DNA of 64,000 bases from Leguminivora glycinivorella (Eukaryota > Arthropoda > Insecta > Lepidoptera > Tortricidae): the NCBI RefSeq assembly GCF_023078275.1, contig NC_062976.1:3596001-3660000 (forward strand), written 5' to 3'. Below the pieces are notes generated by a model. It was not told where the DNA came from. It searched no databases and saw only the letters and a list, made by a program, of their open reading frames with translations. Position numbers and translations under genes: made by a program. Below are positions 46,201 through 54,601 of this stretch, in pieces (position 1 is the first letter of the stretch; every line of letters starts with the position of its first letter).

Positions 46201-46529
46201 AAAATTCACTATGCACGTTTCTTGCACACGTGTTAAATATTTTTTACTTGTGTTTTTATTTCATTATTTTGAGGATAACTTTAACGTTCAGTTAACATTA
46301 TATTTATTCTACACTTTCATATTTTTGCAGTCAATTCGGGTACTACAACGCTAACGAAACTGTAGTCGAAATGCGCGACCAGCCAATATACAAAGAAGAT
46401 AAAATAGGACTCAAAGAATTGGACAAAAAAGGAAAATTACATGTCGTCACTGTACCTGGAATCAACCATTTCAACTGGCACATGAATGTTAGTATAGTCG
46501 ACGATTATTTACTACCATATTTGGATTAA
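34014..46529 (+). CDS. Ppt2: Ppt2, palmitoyl-protein thioesterase 2 (exon 4 damaged/duplicated)
   Basis: Six exons: 34014-34142, 34729-34870, 35265-35372, 43995-44164, 46052-46153, 46331-46529, about 283 codons if exon 4 had its expected length; family members are about 290-300. It has a signal peptide (MALWIYGLFLLISPCLS), then VVLIHGV as the oxyanion strand. The catalytic triad is Ser in GYSQGG (residue 93), Asp in GGPDDN (about 208) and His in GINHFNW (about 264). The enzyme removes fatty acyl groups from thioesters in lysosomes. Exon phases agree throughout except exon 4, which is two bases short, giving a frameshift and an early TAA. Five more exon-4 copies follow it. The gene is head to head with HEATR1, starts 2.1 kb apart. 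Confidence 0.88.
34729..34870 (+). CDS. Ppt2: Ppt2 exon 2
   Basis: Acceptor ATTTTCAG, phase 0. Reads KHPNTTVYNCNRFESWSSL and ends at NLIG with donor ATAG|GTGAGC. NTT is a potential N-glycosylation site. Confidence 0.9.
35265..35372 (+). CDS. Ppt2: Ppt2 exon 3 (catalytic serine)
   Basis: Acceptor TTTGCCAG. Completes GYSQGGLIARGIVQTFPNVS, the nucleophile elbow, then SSPQAGQYG. Donor GGAG|GTAAAC, phase 1. NVS is a potential glycosylation site. Confidence 0.9.
35906..36170. mobile_element. hAT-like terminal region, left end
   Basis: Starts CAGGGATCGGAACCCGTTCC and then repeats TTCCCT...GAACGAA words (GGGAACAAAATAATTTCGGT twice). A second such terminus is at 49572, and related AAACCGAAATAATTTCGTTC lies at 43610. 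It may be the left end of the large decayed element spanning to about 43.6 kb. Confidence 0.5.
36171..36780. other. Two GC/CpG-rich patches in Ppt2 intron 3
   Basis: 36171-36325 (GAGCCGCGCGGG..., GGCCGGCCGCGGCCGGC) and 36600-36745 (GCGCGTGGCGCACGCACACA, GACGCGTACGCCGGCGGCGC) stand out from AT-rich surroundings. No convincing coding frame. They could be promoter-like parts of a transposon. The word TTAAGACGATACAGGAGG at 36567 also occurs at 12389. Confidence 0.35.
37043..37135. repeat. TAGGGATTGCAATA-type element end
   Basis: CTAGGGATTGCAATAATATA followed by ATCCGGATTTTCGGATTATT words. Related termini are at 39298 (TAGGGCTTGTATTGTAATCC) and, inverted, ending at 42721 (GATAATTGCAAGCCCTA). This suggests a TIR element broken by later insertions. 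Confidence 0.45.
37372..37450 (-). pseudogene. Decayed transposase-like exon (IDDFD motif)
   Basis: On the minus strand, after an AAATAAG acceptor, the reading is EAVSSSPPVQNKVPRKKKIN then IDDFDT. A frameshift follows; in the next frame HKLHEF.AVWK.Q can be read. Together these recall the IDDFD...I...HEFY..R..VPT block seen in insect DNA-transposase-like proteins. Assignment is from pattern memory only. Confidence 0.4.
37551..37705. repeat. Partial copy of the CCGGCCAAGAGCGTG element
   Basis: Carries the internal segment CCCCTACACGTAAAGTGGGG, the Bursts of T, TTGTTGGATAGG and TTTTCGGAAATAATCGCTC shared with full copies at 21186, 41904 and 63261. Both ends are missing. Confidence 0.6.
38332..38528 (-). 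CDS. Candidate small gene, exon 4 (Cys-rich C terminus)
   Basis: Acceptor TTTTTAAG. Encodes DQDAVLERAQPMQSIYSEPE, PDAMCPCSCKRNIV, and after a one-base shift CSRYKKKLEQVPEENLRACL with a helical acidic end EDLENKIEKYY and a TAA stop. The shift sits at ATAGTTGC, where one more T would keep the frame. Function unknown. Confidence 0.5.
38649..38751 (-). CDS. Candidate small gene, exon 3 (acidic)
   Basis: Acceptor TTATTGCAG, donor GGAT|GTAAGT. Encodes NKSFDIDDEDLAFKKIYIEK, then, with one extra A in the run GAGAAAAAACTACC, TTPYPSDSDDLELD. That A also makes the exon length match the phase-0 entry of exon 4. Confidence 0.5.
39535..40926. mobile_element. Foldback element, about 490-bp arms
   Basis: Left arm 39535-40023 and right arm 40428-40926 are inverted copies. 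For example GTTGCCAAAGTTGGGAAAGA and CCATATAAAGCGATCTTTCC face each other, and the outer edges are CATACTAGTTATG... and ...CATAACAAGTATG. The 400-bp centre holds a diverged third copy of the arm motif (CGAGCGTAGCGAGG, CGTCCGATTTTGACAAAAC) in direct orientation to the left arm. Confidence 0.8.
40975..41170 (-). mobile_element. SINE-like repeat, minus strand
   Basis: Contains CCCTTACCGGGATTCGAATC, a tRNA B-box/T-arm on the complement, and GCTTAGCAGGCAGGGTT. The 5' part CAAAGCTTGTACTATGGGTG and CAGAAAACATCCAAGACTCA recur at 43838. Typical of lepidopteran SINE or LINE 3' ends. Confidence 0.55.
41904..42470 (+). repeat. Full copy of the CCGGCCAAGAGCGTGTCGGG element
   Basis: Starts AAAACCGGCCAAGAGCGTGT and ends TTGACTACGGAACCCTAAAA. 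Includes the GGAC tandem tract. Near its 5' end lies TAGGGTTCCGTAGTTTTCCG, the inverse of the 3' end word, so the element has subterminal inverted repeats. Confidence 0.75.
42371..42420 (+). repeat. (GGAC)n microsatellite
   Basis: About 12 uninterrupted GGAC units inside the copy at 41904-42470. The copies at 22130 and 63307 carry the same motif at different lengths. Confidence 0.95.
42788..42915 (-). CDS. Candidate small gene, exon 2
   Basis: Acceptor GTTTTTAG, donor CTGA|GTAAGT. Encodes IQHSRVPELEESQFIQCSYT, then AASERGTNDDIYDLIDAQNE PL. The first base completes the codon started by exon 1 and the last base starts the one completed by exon 3. Confidence 0.5.
42981..43111. mobile_element. 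MITE copy (GGGCC-GTTGCATCAA family)
   Basis: TAAGGGCCCGTTGCATCAAC at the left, GGTGCAACTGACCCTAA at the right. Its internal order is reversed relative to 30511 and 61818. Confidence 0.7.
43207..43277 (+). repeat. (AC)n / (ACGCAC)n microsatellite
   Basis: ACACGCACACGCACACGCAC followed by a pure CA run. Confidence 0.95.
43456..43525 (-). CDS. Candidate small gene, exon 1 (start codon region)
   Basis: Donor ATGAA|GTAAGT. ATG-AA plus T-ATT of exon 2 gives MNIQHSRVPELEE. The frame is also open upstream (ETNTSKTFCTTTT), so the start could be earlier. The gene begins close to the right edge of the hAT-like 36-43.6 kb region, which suggests a transposon-encoded gene. Confidence 0.45.
43838..43960 (-). 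mobile_element. SINE-like repeat beside Ppt2 exon 4
   Basis: Shares CATAACTCAGGAACAAGTAT and CCCTTACCGGGATTCGA with 40975-41170, and ends GCGCTAGGCCATACCGGTCG, a tRNA-derived end on the complement. It lies 35 bp before the exon 4 acceptor. Confidence 0.55.
43995..44164 (+). pseudogene. Ppt2: Ppt2 exon 4, copy 1 (frameshifted)
   Basis: Acceptor TTTTTACAG, donor TTGA|GTAAGT. This is the only copy with the 5' part of the exon (GFLHLV, then GLVKESAYELFYSRVGQHTS). Entered from exon 3 (phase 1) it reads GFLHLVSPAL then TAA; one more T in GTTTCCCC would restore the family frame. A second one-base loss lies in GACCCTACC, where sibling copies have GACCCCTACC. Both losses are in homopolymer runs, which fits sequencing error as well as real damage. 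Confidence 0.75.
44202..44332 (+). CDS. Ppt2: Ppt2 exon-4-like copy 2 (open)
   Basis: 131 bp, candidate acceptor CTGGTAG, donor TTGA|GTAAGT. Encodes SANKLFYSRVGQHTSVGNYW, then NDPYHQSLYESYSVYLPYIN. Open in the Ppt2 frame, but it lacks the GFLHLV... 5' part. Confidence 0.6.
44369..44499 (+). CDS. Ppt2: Ppt2 exon-4-like copy 3 (open)
   Basis: 131 bp, acceptor CTAGTAG, donor TTGA|GTAAGT. Open. Differs at FYWRVVQHTS (TGGCGAGTGGTCC) and CCTATCACC. Confidence 0.6.
44537..44667 (+). pseudogene. Ppt2: Ppt2 exon-4-like copy 4 (nonsense)
   Basis: 131 bp copy with the same splice-like ends. The conserved Trp codon in GNYW has become TGA (AACTATTGAAACGAC), so it cannot encode an intact exon. Confidence 0.6.
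44705..44835 (+). CDS. Ppt2: Ppt2 exon-4-like copy 5 (open)
   Basis: 131 bp, acceptor TGGTAG, donor TTGA|GTAAGT. Open. Has GACCCGTACCACC, a synonymous Pro change. Confidence 0.6.
44870..44991 (+). CDS. Ppt2: Ppt2 exon-4-like copy 6 (9-bp in-frame deletion)
   Basis: 122 bp. Missing three codons (ESY) but open. Donor TTGA|GTGAGT differs from the GTAAGT of the others. It is the copy nearest exon 5. Confidence 0.6.
45170..45310 (-). mobile_element. SINE/LINE-3'-end repeat, minus strand
   Basis: TACTACGTCGGTGGCAAACA, AGCATACGGTCCGCCTGATG and TGTCACATGCGCGTTGCCAC. The inverse of the repeat at 14515-14680. The T-rich left side is the A-tail on the complement. Confidence 0.65.
45424..45665 (+). mobile_element. 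Lep1/Helitron-like element, long copy
   Basis: AATAATATTATAATAAAAAT start, the GTGTGTGTCTGTTTGTTTGT tract, GGAGATAGTTGAAGGGATGG, and end GCGGGCAAAAGCTAGT. It has about 70 bp between CTTTCTAACG and the end that other copies lack. It lies in the Ppt2 intron, 80 bp before the tRNA-Gln. Confidence 0.65.
45747..45818 (+). tRNA. tRNA-Gln (anticodon CTG)
   Basis: 72-nt cloverleaf: acceptor GGTTCCA/TGGAACC, anticodon stem CTGGA/TCCAG with loop CTCTGAA giving CTG, T arm CCGAG/CTCGG with loop TTCAAAT, discriminator T. It matches the eukaryotic tRNA-Gln(CTG) pattern closely. It lies in the intron between Ppt2 exon 4 copies and exon 5, same strand. A run of T follows (TTTTTGTATTTTTAC), suitable for pol III termination. 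Confidence 0.92.
46052..46153 (+). CDS. Ppt2: Ppt2 exon 5 (catalytic aspartate)
   Basis: Acceptor CTATTCTAG; the first base completes the codon begun by the exon-4 GA. Encodes RFVLIGGPDDNVITPWQS, with the Asp of the triad. Donor GCAG|GTAATT. Confidence 0.9.
46331..46529 (+). CDS. Ppt2: Ppt2 exon 6 (catalytic histidine, stop)
   Basis: Acceptor ATTTTTGCAG. Encodes QFGYYNANETVVEMRDQPIY, then VPGINHFNWHMN with the triad His, ending DDYLLPYLD and TAA. A candidate AATAAA is at 46815-46820. Confidence 0.9.
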
Positions 46530-47894
46530 TTTAACCATTAAGTATGGTACTTCAGCATTTTTTACGCCTAGATAATGAAAACAGCGTTGTTTAGTTCCAT
46601 ATTTCTCCGTGGCGCTCCTAATGATTCCGCAGTTCGCCAATAGATGGCGCTTAAATCAATTTCTTATATTTTAGTTTCTGATTTTCCCGTAGACGTGTAG
46701 TGGCGATACTTGTTAGTATCACATTATGTCAATAGATGTCTCTGTGATAGATTATTATGTTTTACTGGTCGTGAAATCAGGAACGTACGATTATTATTTT
46801 TAATAATTATTTAAAATAAAATGTAAATTATCGTTAAAAATCAAAAGTGCCGCCACTCTTTTAACTATGAAATAGAAAACGTGTATAGAAATTAAAAAGT
46901 AAACGTGATATTTTTGTAATTTGTGCAGATCTGAATTGTACAAGCTTTTGAAATTAACTGTCGTACAAATGTCAGCCATATTTTCTCAATGTGTTTATAC
47001 AAATTTAAATTATTCGCCAACAAATTATGCAAGTTTGACATAATGATTGGCTTTTAAATTAAGAAATGGAGTAGGTAGTTTTTTCTAAGAGGTATTTTAT
47101 CATATAAATACCCAAGTATTTTGGCTTTTACCAAATAATAGCTCAATTGTAGTAAGTAAGTTTGCATTGTAAAGCGTGATTTTATTTTATGTATTTTTGT
47201 ATTGTATAATCAACTCGTCTGAAATGAAAAATCAATTCATATCAGATATTTATTTTCCGAAACATTTATTTAATTATTTCATACGATTGCAATATTAGCT
47301 CAGTGATGTTTATTTTTGTAAAATTATTGATAAGATTAAATGCATGTGTGTGTGTATTTGGTAGGTTCATTTACAAAGTATAGTAGGTAGTTATGTACCT
47401 ATACCTAATATCTATAATATATTTTTTAAATCCCATAATAATTAAGTTCTCCACTGAGACGAGAATCTCAATTTTGATATCGATTTTTTTATATTTAATA
47501 TCATAATTAATTTATCGAAGAAATTTAAAGATTGTAAAGTATAGATTCCACCTCAGCAGAGCACATGAAACTACTCAAGTTTCAGTGTCACTGCCACTCT
47601 TGGCAAATAAGGGGTCAAAATGAGACTTGTATAGTCTTCGATCAATATAAAAACTTGTGTGAGTGACTAAATAGTCCAAGATCAAATAAGGCTTACTCAT
47701 TATTATTTTTCTATAGTCTTGTCACCATTTTTTCATTAAATTATGTCATTGTCATTATACTCTGTATTTTACATTCGGTTTATTGCAGTCTAGTCAGATA
47801 TCTGATTGATTGAAATATATTTTTTATTGCAAATTACTCAGCTTATTATTTTGTATATTCCTTATCAGAATATAAACCCATTTAGTTTTTGGAA
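46530..47894. other. Ppt2 3' flank, AT-rich, no further gene
   Basis: Contains the candidate polyA signal AATAAA at 46815 and a fragment of repeat B near 47550-47615. Nothing else supported. Confidence 0.45.
46815..46820 (+). terminator. Ppt2: Ppt2 candidate polyadenylation signal
   Basis: AATAAA, 286 bp past the stop, the first canonical hexamer found after it. Confidence 0.45.
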
Positions 47895-48010
47895 ATACAT
47901 ACATACAATCACGCCTGTATCCCATAAAGGGGTAGGCAGAACACATGAAACTACTACAGCTTCAGTGCCACTCTTGGCAAATAAGGGTTTGAAAGAAAAC
48001 GAAACTGTGG
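47895..48010 (+). repeat. Dispersed repeat B, copy 3
   Basis: CATACATACAATCACGCCTG, CCCATAAAGGGGTAGGCAGA, CTTGGCAAATAAGGGTTTGA. Same orientation as 15200. Confidence 0.65.
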
Positions 48011-48703
48011 CAGCATGCTCATGAAATTCCAAAATTTTTATCATAACTTCAGTAAGTAAACACTTTTTACATTTTAAGTTATTAGATATGACTAATTTGG
48101 TGATATTAACCCTTAAATGCATAGTGATGTATATATGCATCATGTATTTTTGACTCTATTGACAGCATGTCAAAATTCAAATATGAATAAATATTTGTCA
48201 AGGTCATGCATTTAAGGGTTAATAACAAAGTAGATACGTCATTATGTTGATAACTGAACAGATGCAGTGCGAAAAGATTTGCCTTCGTATTGTTACGGAA
48301 ACGTACGAACGTGTTATGCTATTTCAGTCAGTCTCAGTACAAGACGTACTGACACTGTCTGAACTAGCAAGAAAATACGAACGTTTCCGGAAAAATACGG
48401 AGGAAAACCTTTTCCGCACCACATTTGTGCTCTTATTTGATATTTACTGGAATATTTTTGATGTAATGCGACCAGCGGGCCGATTTTTGAGTCTCACGCG
48501 TTCGAATTCAGAAAATTGTCACTGAAAATAATAAGCAAGTCACCGTTTTCAACCGGTATTTTAGTGACAAAATCCCGTATGCGAGATTCAAAAATCCTGT
48601 ATTAGACCTTACAAAATATTCTGTTGCGATTTTTTTGGATAGTTTGAAGACTGTGGAGAGCACTGATGAGGAGTGTCCACAATCGTCATGTCCCCCAAGA
48701 ATA

Positions 48704-49022
48704 AGCGCGTTACAAAACACGGAGAAACTAAAAAGCAAAAAATAATAAACCTTTGAATTCAGATTTCTTATCGTATTGCAATAATCTAAACATCCACATT
48801 ATAAACAAATCAATTATTTTTGTAGTCGGTACCAGACCTGTTCGTCGCCTTGCTATTGCCTATTTGCCCCACACAACCATACGCAGGCTGGTACCGACTC
48901 CAAAAATAATTGATTTGTTTATAATTTGGATGTTTAGATTATTGCAATACGATAAGAAATCTGAATTCAAAGGTTTATTATTTTTTGCTTTTTAGTTTCT
49001 CCGTGTTTTGTAACGCGCTTAT
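48704..49022. repeat. Long near-perfect hairpin, 130-bp arms
   Basis: Arms 48704-48837 and 48891-49022, separated by about 50 bp. TTGAATTCAGATTTCTTATC faces GATAAGAAATCTGAATTCAA, and GTCGGTACCAG faces CTGGTACCGAC. Few mismatches, so the arms are young or gene-converted. Confidence 0.85.
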
Positions 49023-49059
49023 TTTTGAAGGCGGTTTTATTTTTTGTTAAAAAGTTTGT

Positions 49060-49490
49060 TTATTTGTTGATTTTTAGTGGTTCCTATTGATATTATATGC
49101 ATCAGTCCGAATATATGCACACTAGTGAAAGAATTATCCTTTAACTCCTAACCATTGAGGAGTTGACCTTCCATCATCAGCTCAGCCACATAAAATTATT
49201 ACCATCAGGCGTAAATACTGGTGTACCTTTGAAAAATACACTAAAAACATTACATGTGCCTATAACATTTGAAGAGTTCCCTCGATTTCTCCAGGATCCC
49301 ATCATCAGACCCCGACTTGGTACCAATGGGACCATCTCGGGGTTATACCCGTACGATCAAAAAAAAAATTTTGAAAATCGGTCCACAATTCTCGGAGATA
49401 TCGAGTAACATACATACAAAAAAATAATAAAAAAAAAAAACATTCAGTCGAATTGAGAACCTCCTCCTTTTTTGAAGTCGGTTAAAAAAA
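49060..49490 (+). repeat. Lepidopteran dispersed repeat ending CTTTTTTGAAGTCGGTTAAA
   Basis: TTGACCTTCCATCATCAGCT, CTCGATTTCTCCAGGATCCC, GAGAACCTCCTCCTTTTTTG, GAAGTCGGTTAAAAAAA. GAAGGCGGTTTTATTTTTTG just left of it (49028) is a related word, so the hairpin at 48704 may belong to the same element. Confidence 0.6.
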
Positions 49491-49571
49491 GAAGAAGATA
49501 TTGGCGTGAGCAATACACATGATTTCAGAAGTTTGAAGCACATTTTTTTATCGCGCTTATTATATTCGTTG

Positions 49572-49690
49572 CAGGGATCGGAACCCGTTCCCTAAAACCA
49601 TTTGATTTCGTTGTTAGGCAACTTTTAATTTATTAACGGAACGATTCGGTTTTGCCACATGTAACTAATTCTTTGAAACGATAAAATGAT
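49572..49690 (+). mobile_element. hAT-like terminal fragment
   Basis: CAGGGATCGGAACCCGTTCC, identical to the start at 35906, then diverging. No matching right end is seen nearby. Confidence 0.5.
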
Positions 49691-50165
49691 GTTCTCTGAA
49701 GTAACCTTTTCTCCAAAATGTCAATGATTGACATATCTTTATCCAGATTCAAAGTAAACGATTATCTAGATCAAATCTTGCAAACAGATGTCTTGTTATA
49801 TGATGATATTGAAGATGATAAAATAATTCTTTGTATTTTGAGCGGTGAGGTCTATTTTGGAACGAAAAAAATATATTTGTGTTTAAGTAGTGAAATCTTT
49901 GCGAAATTAGATACATATATTCACCAACGGTTTTTTATACGTTGGTATAGGGTGCTTTGTGGTAACTTAGTCTTACATTTAGGTGAGTGTAGAGTATGTA
50001 AGGGTTTGAGCTCGTAAGTCACAATCTAAGAAGTATGCCTTCGAAGTAGTGAAATCTTTCCGAAATGAGATATATTCACCAACGGTTTCTTATACGTTGG
50101 TATTAATACGTTGCTTTATATTGGAGAAAAAATTCAGTAAAAAATTAAAATATTTTGAACACCAT

Positions 50166-50706
50166 TTTTTAAGGTAGGGGTAAATTCGAAACCCAGTGGG
50201 GTAATCTCGAAAGTCTGTAGAAATGATTCTAATGCTATATGCGTTTAAGGATCATTTTTTTTTTCGTTCTAATTTACCCTCCTTAAAAATCCCGCTGATA
50301 AATGGTAGGTACAAATAATAGGAATTAAAAAAAAACGCAGAATTTATTTTCGAATTTACCCCGCGCTATAAATTTTATGATCAGTGATGTCAACGGTTTT
50401 TATTTGAAGAATCAAGTTTTTACTAATGTTTATTAATCTATTAGAGAATTAAACAATTACGACTCTGACTGATAGACCGTAGTATTAGTACATTCATTTG
50501 AAATTTCCTCATGGGTTACATTCGAATGCTTTTTTAAAAATACATATAGGCCGTTATGATGCACTTACTAATACAGCGAAATATACCTACACAATACATG
50601 GCGTCTTGACAAGTACTGCCAGCGTAGAAATTGTTCTCAGTTTTGTAGAAATTTGTTATTTTCGAATTTTCCCCAAATTCGAATTTACCCTAAAGCACCT
50701 TACTAT
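50166..50706. mobile_element. 540-bp TIR element (TAAGGT...GGGTAAATTCGAA ends)
   Basis: Left TAAGGTAGGGGTAAATTCGA, right (inverse) TTCGAATTTACCCTAAAGCA then CCTTA. Internal TTTTCGAATTTACCCC copies. Its TAAGGT ends resemble those of 19722-20546. Confidence 0.6.
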
Positions 50707-51829
50707 ATATATTATATTACATAATAATATTAGTTACGTACATAGTCATCAGTGAGGTGAGGCTTATATAGTCAAAATCAAGGATCCTTATTTTTAGCGC
50801 CACCTATTAAATACTAACATAACTACACTGATGTGATGATGCCTACAATTTTTTTTTCAATAGGTATATTGACGTGATATCATCATATTAAAATAAAGAA
50901 GCTTGTCATTTGTTCTCATAAAAATAAAAACACGCAAAAATATTTGGGGAAAATATGATTTTGGCCACTTCCAGGCTGCGAACAGCGCCATCTAGTTTTA
51001 AGCCTAAAGGGCCCATACATTTCAGGGGAAGCTTTTTTGTATGGGCTTTGTCTCTCCCGTATTATATGGTCGTTGGTCAAAATTAACATAAATAATCCAG
51101 CTTGTAATTCAATATTTTAGGGCAATTAAATATAAAATATAGTTATGAGTCAACCTATAAATTATTTGAGATACAGATAAGCATACGGATGTATCTAATA
51201 CAGTAAACATCCGCTAATAATATTATCTTATCTATTTGGCGAGATAAAACATTTACCCATTAGAATAATTATTTCACACCTTGTGCAATATACAAAACGT
51301 CTTGAAGTCCTAGTATCTACAGTCAACAACACAGCTGTGAACAAACAAAATGCCAAGAATAATGTATACACACCTTAATGTAGTAGTTTTGTAGTGTGTA
51401 GGTGGTAGGGCATATCGAATGATATTCCGCTTTGTGTGGTAGGGCACAGCACTGCGGATATCATCTCGCTCGAATCTAGAGCAGAGCCCAACTGGGGAAG
51501 TATAATACCTCCACCTAACAGAAGACCGCAGCCAAATAGCACTAGACCCTACAACATCTTTAGAATATTGTTCCATTTGACATTTTTGTTCAAGTAGTAA
51601 TAGGTATAGTCAGTAATAACTAATAAAATTATGCAGACGTTTGAAGGCTAAATTATGTATACCTATTACAGGAGTTTATTGCCTAGGTAAGTACATATTT
51701 TACACACGGACTGTATTCAAATCTTCGTTGCTGTATGTACTGTAGTAAAACACTTGCCCAAAACAAGTACATAGCACAGAGCGAGTTTATTCCCTTGTGA
51801 TCTCTTCCAGATAACTATTTGTCTTTTTG
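50707..51829. other. AT-rich intergenic DNA, no gene recognised
   Basis: No feature supported except scattered GCGCCATCTAG words. Confidence 0.4.
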
Positions 51830-52240
51830 GATAGGGTTAGTTAAAAATAGTTATTTGTTATACAAGGGGGCAAAGTTGTATTTTAACGCCGAGTGTGGAA
51901 TTGAACCACGAGCGAAGCGAGTTTTTTAACACGAGAAGTAAAATACATTTGCACCCGAGTGTAACACAAAACTTTTCCCCTCACTATAGCGAGGAAACTG
52001 CAACGCAAACAATGCGCTTATCACTGCTTCCAGTAGTTCCACAGCTGGTAAATCATCTTTATTACTAGATTCACCTGCTTTTATCAATTTTAAAGCAGTT
52101 AATTTGACTTTATTCAAGGTCAAATTACTTTACCCACTAGTGGATAAAATGCGTTTTTACCCGCTGGTATTAAAGGACAAAACACGTGTTTCCGAGCTAG
52201 TGAGGGGAAAAATATGTTTTACTGTAAAGGGCATAAAAGT
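51830..52240 (-). repeat. Dispersed repeat C, minus copy
   Basis: Complement of 19090-19560. On the minus strand a 65-codon frame (51926-52123) reads LNKVKLTALKLIKAGESSNK. Conservation between the copies is of DNA, not clearly of protein. Confidence 0.65.
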
Positions 52241-52439
52241 GCCAGAAGTTAAAAAATCGCGAATGTGCATGGATAATCAAACATACTTAAAAATATACCT
52301 CACCTTCCTCCTTACGCATTGTAAACCAGCACACAGGAATGCAGGCACAAAAACAGGCATGCCTTAGGGTTCTCGGGTCCGCAATTTGATGACTCATACG
52401 CTGTACGTATCAGTCTTATCGAGACACGTGCGGTGAATC

Positions 52440-52740
52440 ACGCGGGTGACATGGGTGGTTAGATGTTTGCGCAAAGAACTTTTTCAGTACAGATGGTGTT
52501 TTTTTTACGCACTAGTGCGGTTCATTATATGCCAGACCGAAACTTCGGAGGCTCATCTGTACTGAAAAACGTCGTACGATACACGTGCGAAAAGGAAATT
52601 CGGAACTCGTGTCGATTTAAAACACTCCCTTCGGTCGTGTTTTAATTTAGCGCCACTCGTTTCGAACTTACTTTTTTACGCACTTGTATCGTAATGTACT
52701 ATTTCATCACACCCGCACTTTAAATGTGCTATTGCACAGG
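52440..52740. repeat. Repeat with CGTGTCGATTTAAAACACTC word and inverted pair
   Basis: CTTTTTCAGTACAGATGGTG (52480) and CATCTGTACTGAAAAACGTC (52553) are inverted around a 60-bp loop. The following ACACTCCCTTCGGTCGTGTT is a small hairpin common in lepidopteran repeats. Confidence 0.5.
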
Positions 52741-53115
52741 CGGAGCGTGAGCTGCGTGAGTTATAGAAAATTCGTTCCCCCAAGGGAATAATGAAATTTC
52801 TTGTACCGTACTTAACTTTTTTACATCTAATTACATTTATTTACATATTTTTTACATAGTGAGTGTGATGAAAAATATTGTGTGTAACTCGGCGAGTATG
52901 AATATTACTAACCTGAGAGCCGTCGCGATTTAACTTACTCTCGTTAGTAATATTCAACAGATTCAACTTCCTCCCCTTGTTGCACAATGTACTATACTGG
53001 GATCCGTGTTGGTAAAATTCAAACTGTCATAGATTTGAATTCGAACATTTATTTAGACGTGTAGCCAACTTTTCAATTGTTAACATTCCGAAGTGAAAGA
53101 ATATCAAATAAGCAA

Positions 53116-53228
53116 TAAGGGCCTCTTGCACCACCCGCTTAACTCAAGGTTAGTGGGCTGTCAACTGTCAAATTGGTGGGTTAACCTCGAGTTAATAACC
53201 CTCCATTTTCGGTGGTGCAAGTGACCCT
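53116..53228. mobile_element. 113-bp MITE (GGGCCTCTTGCACCACC ends)
   Basis: AGGGCCTCTTGCACCACC at the left, GGTGGTGCAAGTGACCCT at the right. GGTTAGTGGGCTGTCAACTG and GTGGGTTAACCTCGAGTTAA pair inside. Confidence 0.7.
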
Positions 53229-53332
53229 ACGAGACACAAAACGTTGATTGTCGTAGCGCAAGCGATCGCCACCTTGGCCAGGCAGGTTGCAGCACTGTTT
53301 AGAAAATAAATTTCAATAAATAATTATAGTGT

Positions 53333-53517
53333 ACTAGCTTTTACCCGCGGCTTCGCTCGCGTTAGAAAGAGACAAAAAGTAGCCTATGTCACTATCCATC
53401 TCTTCAACTATCTCGGCTTAAAAAATCACGTCAATTCGTCGCTCCGTTCTGCCGTGAAAGACGGACAAACAAACAGACACATGCACACACTTTCCCATTT
53501 ATAATATTAGTATGGAT
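53333..53517 (-). mobile_element. Lep1/Helitron-like element, minus strand
   Basis: Begins ACTAGCTTTTACCCGCGGCT and ends TTTATAATATTAGTATGGAT, full length, inverted relative to 24600. Confidence 0.75.
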
Positions 53518-54173
53518 GTATCTAAAACTTTTCTTATGTTATGACTTTTTATCTCATCACGACACAGCCTTTCAGGAAAAAGAAGTACCAACCACAAACT
53601 TTCTCTACCACCGTGGTCTTGATTGTTTTGATTTCATCATCCTCCTTGCGTTATCCCGGCATTTGTCGCGGCTCATGGGAGCCTGGGGTCCGCTGTGACA
53701 ACTAATCCCAAGATTTGGCATAAAGCGACTGCCATCCGACCTTAGGGTAGGGGACCAAAGGGTAACTAAGTAGGCCTTATTAGAATTAGTCCGGTTTCCT
53801 CACGTTGTTTTCATTCACCAAAAAGCGACTGGCAAACATCAAATGACATTTCGCACATAAGTTCCGAAAAACTCATGGCACGAGCCGGGGTTCGACACCG
53901 CTACATCCGGATTGAAAGTCGTACGCTCTTATATATACCTTACCTTCTTGATTGTCTTGATTTGGTCCCTTTTAGCAGTAGGTATTTTCTAAGCCTACCT
54001 ACTGTAGGTGGTAATATTTTTTCATCACACACCCACAGTAACTGTGAAATTGCACGTAGGCAGAGCGGGAGTTATAGAGAAATCCTTCTCCCTATTAGAA
54101 AATTATGAATTTTCTAGTATAAAGTAGTAGTAGTTTTTTAAAAATATTTTTACATATATTTTATGTTGCAAGT

Positions 54174-54433
54174 CCACCCCACCCGATGGTATGGCCACAT
54201 ACGCCGCAGACCGGTAGACTACGTCGGAAACAGATGCCTCAACCTCACCGTCCAAGGCCCTAGGTCACGCGGCCGCGGTAGGCCTAAGAAGCGCTGGCTG
54301 GACGTCGTGATAGCGGACATGGAAGAGAACAATCTCTCACCTTAGGATGCCGAAGACCGGGCAAAGTGGAGAAGGCTGAGCAGGAAAGCGGACCCTGGCG
54401 CGAGGCCGGGAAAACGCTAGGTTGCAGAAGAAG
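54174..54433 (+). mobile_element. RTE 3' end, 260 bp, 16-bp target duplication
   Basis: Flanked by ATTTTATGTTGCAAGT at 54158-54173 and 54434-54449. Encodes the RTE-type C terminus: RWYGHIRRRPVDYVGNRCLN, GRGRPKKRWLDVVIADMEEN, then, past one in-frame TAG, DAEDRAKWRRLSRKADPGAR. The intact long duplication marks a recent insertion. Confidence 0.85.
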
Positions 54434-54601
54434 ATTTTATGTTGCAAGTGTAGTGTGTTGAAAAACATTGTGTGTAACTCGGAGGCCTCGGAGCATAATA
54501 ACATTGCAAACTCAAGTCTTTACATAGGCCTTAGAGGAGGAAACACACTATTCTAATTTCTGAAAAACATATCAGTAAAAACATTAGTTAGTGTCAGATG
54601 A

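Noticed and set aside
48244..48525. 93-codon frame starting MLITEQMQCEKICLRIVTE
   Set aside because: No family resemblance, splice context or second copy; length is within chance for this composition.
49718..50017. 99-codon frame starting MSMIDISLSRFKVNDYLDQI
   Set aside because: Sits between transposon ends, with a tandemly repeated nucleotide segment (GTAGTGAAATCTTT...) just after; no recognised family.
51926..52123. 65-codon frame LNKVKLTALKLIKAG in repeat C as a real gene
   Set aside because: The second copy (19250-19440) breaks the frame, so DNA repeat conservation explains the similarity.
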